NCBI GenBank assembly: GCA_029264225.1
Contig: JARICB010000016.1
Coordinates: 1-5,072 of the forward strand
DNA length: 5,072 nucleotides
Direction: 5' to 3'
Origin: Nocardioides sp.
GTDB lineage: Bacteria; Actinomycetota; Actinomycetes; Propionibacteriales; Nocardioidaceae
The first letter of the stretch is position 1, and the number at the start of each line of letters is the position of its first letter. A program made the position numbers and the translations under genes. The notes below the pieces were generated by a model that saw only the letters and a program-made list of their open reading frames with translations, did not search any database and was not told the origin of the DNA. Below, one piece after another: positions 1-4,766 of the stretch.

Positions 1-677
1 TCGAGATCACGCATCTCGAAGGTGCTGTTGGCCCAGAACGGGCGCCACAGGGTGACGACGATCTCCGACTCGGACTCGGTGGCCTTCTTCAGCTCGGCCA
101 GCATGGCCGGGGTGGAGGAGGTGATCAGCTCGAACTTGTCCGACAGGTTGTACTCGGGGAATGCCGAGTCCTTGACCACGCCGGTCAGGCCGGCGCCGGC
201 CTCGATGCCGATGATGCGTCCCTCGAGCTCGTCGGCGTTGGCGTCGAGGTCCTCGATCGACTTGAGCTTGGAGTACTCCGGCACCGCCATGGTGAGCTTG
301 GCGTTGTCGTAGTAGGCGCCGATGTCCTCGATCTTGTCGCCGAACTTGGTCATGTAGTTCTTGTGGGTGACCTCGGGCCAGGCCGACGGGTACATGTCCA
401 CGTCGCCCTTGGACAGGCCGGCGTACAGCGGACCGGCGTCGGTCAGCGTCTGCATCTCGACGGTGTAACCGATCTTCTCCAGCTGGTTCTCCAGCAGGTA
501 GGCCGTGCTCAGTCCGTCGCTCCACGAGGGGATGAAGCCAAGCGTGATCGTCTTCGAAGCCTCGCCCGCCGTAGCGTCCGAGTCGCCGTCGTCGCTGCCG
601 CAGGCCGCCAGGCCCAGGCCGAGGGCCAGGGTGGCCGTAATCGCTGCGGTGGTCCGCAGGGTGTGTCGCAACCTCAT
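1..677 (-). CDS. opuAC: Glycine betaine-type ABC transporter substrate-binding lipoprotein (OpuAC/ProX), 3' end missing
   Basis: The first 225 residues of an extracytoplasmic binding protein are present, and the reading frame runs open off the window start. It should capture glycine betaine or a related quaternary amine and deliver it to the permease encoded upstream. Residues 1-26 form a lipoprotein signal: basic RLRHTLR, a hydrophobic stretch, then the lipobox LAAC with Cys26 as the lipidated residue, followed by an acidic Ser/Asp linker. The mature part resembles the OpuAC family. FIPSW (Trp52), PSAWPEVTHK (Trp100) and TLWRPFW (Trp211) match the three segments that supply the aromatic cage for betaine in Bacillus subtilis OpuAC. 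GIEAGAG at 158-164 matches GIDPGSG there. The ATG at 677-675 is chosen because it begins the signal peptide and has AAAGGA nine bases upstream. It is the third gene of the operon, 53 nt after the permease. Choline or proline betaine specificity cannot be excluded. Confidence 0.93.
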   Translation of the reverse strand, partial: MRLRHTLRTTAAITATLALGLGLAACGSDDGDSDATAGEASKTITLGFIPSWSDGLSTAYLLENQLEKIGYTVEMQTLTDAGPLYAGLSKGDVDMYPSAWPEVTHKNYMTKFGDKIEDIGAYYDNAKLTMAVPEYSKLKSIEDLDANADELEGRIIGIEAGAGLTGVVKDSAFPEYNLSDKFELITSSTPAMLAELKKATESESEIVVTLWRPFWANSTFEMRDL

Positions 678-714
678 GTCGCGTATTCCTTTCGTTGGTG
701 GAACAAGTGCGATG

Positions 715-728
715 CGAGAGCCCTCTCG
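715..728 (-). promoter_or_regulatory. Intercistronic hairpin between permease and binding-protein genes
   Basis: The palindrome CGAGAGCCCTCTCG starts two bases after the permease stop codon in the minus direction. As RNA it gives a 5-bp stem with a four-base loop. No U-run follows, so it does not look like a terminator. A short hairpin here could act in mRNA processing or stability, which often lets binding proteins be made in excess over their membrane partners; that role is inference. The remaining bases of the 53-nt gap carry the ribosome binding site for the lipoprotein. Confidence 0.4.
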
Positions 729-730
729 GC

Positions 731-1648
731 TCAGGCGGAGACGGTTTCTGTGGCCGCTGCTCGCGAGGTACGCCGCGTGCGCAGGCGCCCCAGCAGCGAG
801 TGCGGGTAGTCACCTGAGTTGCCCAGAGCTGCGGTGATCCGGTCCAGGTAGATCGCCAGGATCACCACACCCAGGCCGGCTTCGATCCCCTTGGGGATGT
901 TCAGGCTGGAGATGGACGAGACCACTTCCTTGCCCAGTCCGTCGGCGCCCACGAAGCCCGCGATGACAGCCATCGACAGGGCCAGCATGATGACCTGGTT
1001 GACGCCCGCCATGATCGTCGGCGTGGCGAGCGGGAGCTGGATGCCGCGCAGGATCTGTCGTGGCGTCGCGCCGAAGGCATGCCCTGCCTCCACGGTCTCG
1101 CTGTCGACCTGCCGGATGCCGAGTTCGGTGAACCGGACACCGGGCGGGAGGGCGAAGATGACGGTGGCGAACAGGCCGGGAACGACACCGATGCTGAACA
1201 ACAGCACTGCCGGGATCAGGTAGACGAAGGCTGGCATGGTCTGCATCAGGTCGAGCATCGGCTTGATCGCGGCGCTGACGGCGGAGTTACGGGCCGCCCA
1301 GACGCCGATCGGCACCGAGATTAGCAGCGCGATCAGGGTAGCGATCAGCACCAGCGACAAGGTCAGCATGGCGTTGTCCCATTGACCCGTCGCCACGATC
1401 AGCGAGAAGAACACCAAGGTGCCGACGGCCAGCTCCCAGGAGCGCACGATCAGCGCGACCAGCGCGAAGAAGATGACCATGACAACCGGTTCTGGCCACA
1501 GCAACAGGCTGCTGAACTCGTCGTCCAGCCAGCTCATGACCGTGTCGAAGAAGGAGAACAACCACTCGAGGTTGGCCCGGAGCCAGTCGATGCCGGACTC
1601 GCCCCACTCACCGACATTGATCCGCGGGAAGATCGAGGTGTCATTCAC
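731..1648 (-). CDS. opuAB: Glycine betaine/proline ABC transporter permease (OpuAB/ProW)
   Basis: A 305-residue inner-membrane subunit of the osmoprotectant importer. After a roughly 50-residue N-terminal stretch with a Trp-rich amphipathic part come hydrophobic segments at about 52-87, 96-118, 137-170, 214-236 and 256-273. The segment MLDLMQTMPAFVYLIPAVLL (131-150) is typical of ProW-type permeases. EAGHAFGATPRQILRGIQLP (187-206) is the EAA loop that docks on the ATPase. The length lies between B. subtilis OpuAB and E. coli ProW, and no binding domain is fused to it. The C-terminal tail after residue 287 is basic and Arg-rich. The start is GTG at 1648-1646, overlapping the ATPase stop as GTGA (4-nt overlap) and preceded by GGGAGG (1660-1655) at six bases. 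A nearby ATG at 1644-1642 is out of frame. The overlap implies translational coupling. Confidence 0.95.
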   Translation of the reverse strand: MNDTSIFPRINVGEWGESGIDWLRANLEWLFSFFDTVMSWLDDEFSSLLLWPEPVVMVIFFALVALIVRSWELAVGTLVFFSLIVATGQWDNAMLTLSLVLIATLIALLISVPIGVWAARNSAVSAAIKPMLDLMQTMPAFVYLIPAVLLFSIGVVPGLFATVIFALPPGVRFTELGIRQVDSETVEAGHAFGATPRQILRGIQLPLATPTIMAGVNQVIMLALSMAVIAGFVGADGLGKEVVSSISSLNIPKGIEAGLGVVILAIYLDRITAALGNSGDYPHSLLGRLRTRRTSRAAATETVSA

Positions 1649-2880
1649 AGGGAGCCTCCCACGGTGGACGGTGCGAGACCGTTCGGGCTGTCGTCAAGAT
1701 CGATCTCCTGGGTGGAGGCGGCTGCGAAGAGCGTGACCCGGGGGATGACCCCGAGCACCCGGTCGCGGTCGTCGACCACGACCAGCGGGCCTTCTGTCGT
1801 GGCAGCGATCCCGAACAACTCGTTCAGGAGATCGTCGGGGCGCACGACGGCGGTCTCTGCTGGCCCGAGCAGTGGCAGGTCGGCCCGCCGCGAGGCGACG
1901 GAAGCGGCCACTGCAGACTCCAGCGCCACCCCACGCAGGGTGCGGTCGGGTCGCAGCGAGAGCAGCGCCGACATCTGGTTCTCCCGCATGATCTTCTGGG
2001 CCGCGAGCGGACCCTGGTCCTGTCCGATGACGGCGATGGGCTTCTCCATCAGACTTTCTGCGGTGAGCACCCGGCTCCGGTCCACGTCCTGGACGAACTG
2101 GGCAACGTAGTTGTTGACCGGGTCGTTGAGGATCTGGTCGGCCGTGCCGATCTGTTCGATCCGACCGTCGCGCATCATGGCGATGCGGTCGCCGAGGCGC
2201 ATCGCCTCGTTGAGGTCGTGGGTGATGAAGAGGATGGTCTTGTCAAACCGATCCTGGAGTTCGACGAGCTGATCCTGCATGCCGCGGCGGATCAGTGGGT
2301 CGAGGGCACTGAAGGCCTCGTCCATCAACAAGATGTCGGTCCCGGCCGCGAGCGCGCGGGCCAGACCGACCCGCTGGCGCATGCCGCCGGAGAGTTCGCC
2401 GGGCAGGGAGCCGCCCCAGCCATCCAGGTCGACCATGGCCAGGGCTTCTGCGGCCCGTTTCTCCCGCTCGGCACGGTTGACGCCCTGGATCTCCAAGGCG
2501 TAGGCGGCGTTCTCGCCCACGGTGCGGTGCGGTAGCAGAGCGAAGTGCTGGAAGACCATGGAGACCTTCTCGCGACGGATGGAGCGCAGGGCCTCCCCGG
2601 AAGACTTGGTGACGTTCATGCCATCGATCGCTACCGAGCCCGAGGTGGGCTCCAGGAGGCCGTTGACCATACGGATCAGCGTCGACTTGCCGGAACCCGA
2701 GAGGCCCATGACGACGAAGATCTCGCCAGGCTCCACCTCGAAGGAGGCATCGATGACGGCGGGGGTGAGCCCTTCGTGCCGGAGGTCTTCACGCGTGAAA
2801 CCGCGTTTGAGGGCTTCCACTCCGCGCGCCGGCCGTCGGCCGAATACCTTGTAGAGGTTGTGAGCTTGGATTGAAGCCAC
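1645..2880 (-). CDS. opuAA: Glycine betaine/proline ABC transporter ATP-binding protein with tandem CBS domains (OpuAA/ProV)
   Basis: A 411-residue cytoplasmic ATPase that powers osmoprotectant uptake. Visible motifs are Walker A GLSGSGKST (59-67), Q-loop VFQHFALLPHRTV (Gln111), signature LSGGMRQR (163-170), Walker B ILLMDEAF (183-190) with Glu188, and the H-loop ITHDLNEA (His221). All catalytic residues are present. The N-terminal part before Walker A is long (about 58 residues), as in the ProV/OpuAA branch. Residues about 277-388 read as two CBS repeats, the second ending VVVDDRDRVLGVIPRVTLFA. CBS domains in this family sense ionic strength or bind c-di-AMP; which applies here is unknown. 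An acidic stretch, EIDLDD (392-397), follows the CBS pair. The start is GTG at 2880-2878: no other in-frame start lies between it and an upstream stop, and AGGAG (2889-2885) sits only four bases away. It is the first gene of the operon. Confidence 0.95.
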   Translation of the reverse strand: MASIQAHNLYKVFGRRPARGVEALKRGFTREDLRHEGLTPAVIDASFEVEPGEIFVVMGLSGSGKSTLIRMVNGLLEPTSGSVAIDGMNVTKSSGEALRSIRREKVSMVFQHFALLPHRTVGENAAYALEIQGVNRAEREKRAAEALAMVDLDGWGGSLPGELSGGMRQRVGLARALAAGTDILLMDEAFSALDPLIRRGMQDQLVELQDRFDKTILFITHDLNEAMRLGDRIAMMRDGRIEQIGTADQILNDPVNNYVAQFVQDVDRSRVLTAESLMEKPIAVIGQDQGPLAAQKIMRENQMSALLSLRPDRTLRGVALESAVAASVASRRADLPLLGPAETAVVRPDDLLNELFGIAATTEGPLVVVDDRDRVLGVIPRVTLFAAASTQEIDLDDSPNGLAPSTVGGSL

Positions 2881-2910
2881 GGGTCTCCTGAGTGTCGTCG
2901 AGAACCGCCC

Positions 2911-2939
2911 GCTTCGAGCCTTCGTTCCTGGTTCGAAGC
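2911..2939 (-). repeat. 7-bp inverted repeat in the betaine operon leader
   Basis: GCTTCGA (2911-2917) and TCGAAGC (2933-2939) are perfect reverse complements separated by 15 nt. The element would sit in the 5' leader about 30 nt before the ATPase start codon and could form a hairpin near the ribosome binding site. There is no U-run after it, and a regulatory role is only inferred. Confidence 0.35.
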
Positions 2940-3006
2940 CCGCTCACCTTGCGGGTGATGACGAGCGCGAGCAGCAAAAGGTCCAGCGACCACCGAAGCA
3001 TCCATC

Positions 3007-3021
3007 GTTGGAAGGGCCAAC
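3007..3021 (-). repeat. Short inverted repeat GTTGG-N5-CCAAC
   Basis: Perfect 5-bp arms (3007-3011 and 3017-3021) flank the five bases AAGGG. It lies just downstream, in the operon direction, of the candidate promoter at 3060-3037, so it would be near the 5' end of the betaine mRNA or act as a protein site. A repeat this short may be chance. Confidence 0.25.
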
Positions 3022-3030
3022 TTTTGAACC

Positions 3031-3066
3031 TCTTTGTGACCCTTTCGTGGCCAAACAACCCCAAAC
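3031..3066. repeat. Short direct repeats in the promoter region of the betaine operon
   Basis: Two sets of direct repeats overlap the promoter candidate. CCAAAC occurs at 3051-3056 and 3061-3066, one helical turn apart. On the minus strand GCCACGAAAGG is followed directly by GTCACAAAGAGG, so GNCAC recurs with an 11-bp period. Repeats phased at 10-11 bp suit a dimeric response regulator bound to one face of the helix. The regulator is unknown. Confidence 0.3.
3037..3060 (-). promoter_or_regulatory. Candidate stress-sigma promoter of the betaine operon
   Basis: On the minus strand GGTT (3060-3057) is followed after 14 nt by GGGTCA (3042-3037). This fits the GNNT-N14-16-GGGTAY pattern of actinobacterial SigB-type general-stress promoters at all but the last two positions (CA instead of AY). 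Osmotic control of a betaine importer by such a sigma factor would make sense, but the match is imperfect. The predicted start near 3030 would give a leader of about 150 nt. No good SigA-type promoter was seen nearby. Confidence 0.25.
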
Positions 3067-3072
3067 GGGAGA

Positions 3073-3085
3073 TGTGTGTCACACA
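3073..3085. promoter_or_regulatory. Dyad TGTGTG-T-CACACA, possible operator
   Basis: Perfect 6-bp arms (3073-3078 and 3080-3085) surround one central base. The dyad lies just upstream of the candidate betaine promoter at 3060-3037, where an activator or repressor could bind. Dyads of TGTG/CACA type occur in sites for CRP/FNR and some GntR regulators, but the spacing here does not fit the classic CRP site. The owner of the site is unknown. Confidence 0.3.
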
Positions 3086-3122
3086 AATGCGTGCTGGCCA
3101 CACCTCCCGATCGGTAGTTGCT

Positions 3123-3164
3123 GAGCAGCCGCCGGTCGCTGGTGCTTGCCTCGCGCCGCTGCTC
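3123..3164. repeat. 7-bp inverted repeat GAGCAGC / GCTGCTC
   Basis: GAGCAGC (3123-3129) and GCTGCTC (3158-3164) are perfect reverse complements with a 28-nt GC-rich interior. Either strand could fold into a stem-loop. It sits mid-way between the two divergent genes, so I cannot say which transcript contains it, if any. Confidence 0.3.
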
Positions 3165-3176
3165 GCTACGCCGTAC

Positions 3177-3224
3177 CCGGGGAACCCACTGGTCCGCCCC
3201 GGCTCGGGTCCGGGCCGAATCCCG
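3177..3224 (+). repeat. Two adjacent GC-rich hairpins in the presumed mgtE leader
   Basis: CCGGGG (3177-3182) pairs with CCCCGG (3197-3202) around a 14-nt loop. CGGG (3211-3214) pairs with CCCG (3221-3224) around CCGAAT. The first loop begins AACCCA and the second contains CGAAT, which gives a faint resemblance to parts of the ydaO (c-di-AMP) riboswitch, but the rest of that motif was not found. GC-rich DNA yields such pairings easily. Confidence 0.25.
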
Positions 3225-3301
3225 CGGTGTGTGAACATTCATCGGGGTACGTCGCACGGTTCTCCTCGAGCTCGGGGCGCGACTGAGTGACCGGCCAACG
3301 A

Positions 3302-3334
3302 AACCGGAAACACCGGTTGTGAACTGTGAACCGG
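3302..3334 (+). promoter_or_regulatory. Three-arm repeat upstream of mgtE with tandem TGTGAAC
   Basis: AACCGG (3302-3307), CCGGTT (3313-3318) and AACCGG (3329-3334) follow each other. The middle arm is complementary to both flanking arms, so RNA could form either a hairpin with a 5-nt loop or one with a 10-nt loop, but not both. Between the second and third arms lies a perfect tandem of TGTGAAC (3318-3324, 3325-3331); a further copy is at 3230-3236. The cluster ends 36 nt before the mgtE start codon. It could be an operator or an RNA switch; the sequence alone does not decide. Confidence 0.4.
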
Positions 3335-3358
3335 CCTTCCTTCACCATCTGCAGTTGC

Positions 3359-3365
3359 GAGAGGA
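3359..3365 (+). promoter_or_regulatory. Ribosome binding site deciding the mgtE start
   Basis: GAGAGGA lies five bases before the ATG at 3371. An alternative in-frame GTG at 3326 would add 15 residues with no family similarity (NRPSFTICSCERT), lies inside the TGTGAAC repeat and has no Shine-Dalgarno sequence. The ATG is therefore preferred. Confidence 0.75.
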
Positions 3366-3370
3366 CGACG

Positions 3371-4735
3371 ATGACGACACAGCGCGAGCAGACGGCGGCC
3401 GAGGAGCTCGACGAACTGGCGGGGCTGGTCAACCGCGGCGACCGCGACGAGATCGGCTCTCTGATGGCCCGGATGTCAGACCGGACGATCGCCCGCGGGC
3501 TACGCCAGTTGGGACGTGACGACCTCCTCGAGCTCTTCGAGCAGGTGCCGCAGGGGAGGGTGGATGCGCTCTTCGCCGTCCTGGACGGGGAGGTGCGGGC
3601 CGAACTCCTGACCCAACTGCCGCAGTCGCGCGCGGTGGCGCTCTTCGAACTGCTCGACCCCGACGACCGTGCGTGGCTGTGCCAACGGCTTCCGGGGGAG
3701 GTATGGCAACCACTGCTCGACCTGCTGCCGGAAGCGGCTCGCGAGGCCACCCTCGGGCTGATGGCCTACCCGGCCGGAACCACGGGGCGAGTCATGAGTC
3801 CACACGTGATCGGGCTGGACGTCGATCAGGTTGCCAGTGCTGCGCTCGCGCAGGTGCGCCAGGCCAGCAGTCGGACCGAGACCATCTACATGCTGCCTGT
3901 GCTCGACCACGGCGACGTGGTGGTCGGGGTGGTGAGCCTGCGCCGAATCGTCGCCAGTGATCCGCAGACCCCGGTCGTGGAACTCATGGCCTCGCCCGCC
4001 GTGGTGGTGCGGGCCGATCAGGACCAGGAGGAGGCGGCCCGGGTCGTGCGCGAGGCGGGGCTGATCGCTGCCCCGGTCGTGGATGAGGCCTCCCGCCTGC
4101 TCGGTGTCCTCACCGTCGACGACGCGATGCGCATCCTCGCCGACGTCGACGAAGAGGATGCTGCGCGCGGATCGGGCAGTGAGCCGCTGCGCGGGTCCTA
4201 CCTGGTCGCGTCCGTCGCCGAACTGATGCGCACGCGCATCGGTTGGCTGCTGATCCTGATCGTGGCGGCGACTCTGACCGTCAATGTCCTGGACTACTTC
4301 GAGGCCACCCTGGCTGAGGTCGTTACGCTCGCTCTCTTCGTGCCTTTGCTGATCGGAACGGGGGGGAACGCCGGGGCCCAGTCGGCCACCACGGTGGTGC
4401 GAGCCATGGCGGTAGGTGACATCGCGCCGCGCGACCTGCCCAGAGTCGTCGGCAAGGAGGTCGCGACCGGCTTGTTGCTGGGACTGACCCTGGCTGCAGC
4501 AGGCGTGCTGCCCTCCGCCTGGTTCGCCGGCTGGGCCATCGCCGCAGTCGTCTGCACCTCGCTGGTGGCGATCTGTGTGCTTGCCACCGCAGTGGGGTCC
4601 ATCACCCCGCTGCTTGCTCGCAAGGCCGGTATCGACCCCGCAGTGGTGAGTGCCCCGTTCATCAGTACCGTCGTGGATGCCACCGGCCTGGTGATCTACT
4701 TCGTGACGGCCCAGCTCGTCCTGGGCATCGGCTGA
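3371..4735 (+). CDS. mgtE: Magnesium transporter MgtE
   Basis: A 454-residue Mg2+ channel/transporter of the MgtE (SLC41-like) family, close to the usual length. Residues about 12-125 form the helical N domain with repeated ELF/ALF-L motifs. Residues about 140-255 form two CBS domains (PVLDHGDVVVGVVSLRRIV; APVVDEASRLLGVLTVDDAM). An acidic linker, DVDEEDAA (258-265), leads into the connecting helix. Five membrane segments follow at about 289-309, 315-335, 364-385, 387-410 and 430-453. Diagnostic motifs are P-LLIGTGGNAGAQSAT (325-340) and DPAVVSAPFISTVVDATG (422-439). Asp436 is the expected pore Mg2+ ligand, by position in the last helix. In characterised homologues the cytosolic N and CBS domains bind Mg2+ and close the pore when Mg2+ is plentiful. 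It is transcribed divergently from the betaine operon and is probably cotranscribed with the exporter gene 31 nt downstream. Transport of Co2+ or other divalents cannot be excluded. Confidence 0.96.
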   Translation: MTTQREQTAAEELDELAGLVNRGDRDEIGSLMARMSDRTIARGLRQLGRDDLLELFEQVPQGRVDALFAVLDGEVRAELLTQLPQSRAVALFELLDPDDRAWLCQRLPGEVWQPLLDLLPEAAREATLGLMAYPAGTTGRVMSPHVIGLDVDQVASAALAQVRQASSRTETIYMLPVLDHGDVVVGVVSLRRIVASDPQTPVVELMASPAVVVRADQDQEEAARVVREAGLIAAPVVDEASRLLGVLTVDDAMRILADVDEEDAARGSGSEPLRGSYLVASVAELMRTRIGWLLILIVAATLTVNVLDYFEATLAEVVTLALFVPLLIGTGGNAGAQSATTVVRAMAVGDIAPRDLPRVVGKEVATGLLLGLTLAAAGVLPSAWFAGWAIAAVVCTSLVAICVLATAVGSITPLLARKAGIDPAVVSAPFISTVVDATGLVIYFVTAQLVLGIG

Positions 4736-4750
4736 ACCGCGAAAGCAGAA

Positions 4751-4756
4751 GAGGAG
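4751..4756 (+). promoter_or_regulatory. Ribosome binding site of the LysE-family gene
   Basis: GAGGAG lies ten bases before the GTG at 4767, and a second purine run, GGGAG (4758-4762), lies four bases before it. The whole 31-nt gap after mgtE holds only this site, with no terminator, which supports cotranscription with mgtE. Confidence 0.6.
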
Positions 4757-4766
4757 TGGGAGCCCG

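Larger units (their letters stand above)
2881..3370. other. Divergent intergenic region between the betaine operon and mgtE, rich in repeats
   Basis: This 490-nt stretch has no gene I can support. It must hold the promoters for both directions. Its left third (about 3015-3090) is less GC-rich than the rest and carries short direct repeats and a dyad. The middle (3107-3224) has GC-rich inverted repeats that could fold in RNA of either strand. The last 80 nt before mgtE carry repeated CCGG and TGTGAAC elements. Open frames crossing it lack ribosome binding sites and recognisable protein sequence. No tRNA, terminator with a U-run, or confidently identified riboswitch is present. Confidence 0.7.

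Noticed and set aside
7..813. 268-codon open frame on the minus strand overlapping the binding protein
   Set aside because: It is an Arg/His/Gly-rich shadow frame. The true gene, with lipobox and OpuAC motifs, occupies another frame on the same strand and runs off the window start.
2930..2940. GGTTCGAAGCC, which looks like a tRNA T-loop
   Set aside because: No acceptor stem, anticodon arm or D arm could be placed around it on either strand.
3080..3160. Minus-strand stretch with GCAAC and GGAGGTG resembling a SAM-IV riboswitch core
   Set aside because: The conserved GGCAACCCUCC and GGGGUGC blocks and the closing stem are not matched, and the downstream genes are not sulfur or methionine genes.
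3231..3290. 19-residue upstream frame GTG to TGA (MNIHRGTSHG...)
   Set aside because: No ribosome binding site, and no run of regulatory codons that would suggest a leader peptide.
3326..3370. Upstream GTG start that would extend MgtE by 15 residues
   Set aside because: No Shine-Dalgarno sequence, it lies within the TGTGAAC repeats, and the extension is unlike MgtE N-termini. The ATG at 3371 has GAGAGGA at proper spacing.
2881..3370. M-box (ykoK) Mg2+ riboswitch expected before some mgtE genes
   Set aside because: I could not recognise the conserved M-box segments on the plus strand. A covariance-model search would settle it.
4736..4766. Terminator between mgtE and the LysE-family gene
   Set aside because: The 31-nt gap has no inverted repeat or T-run, only purine-rich ribosome-binding sequence.
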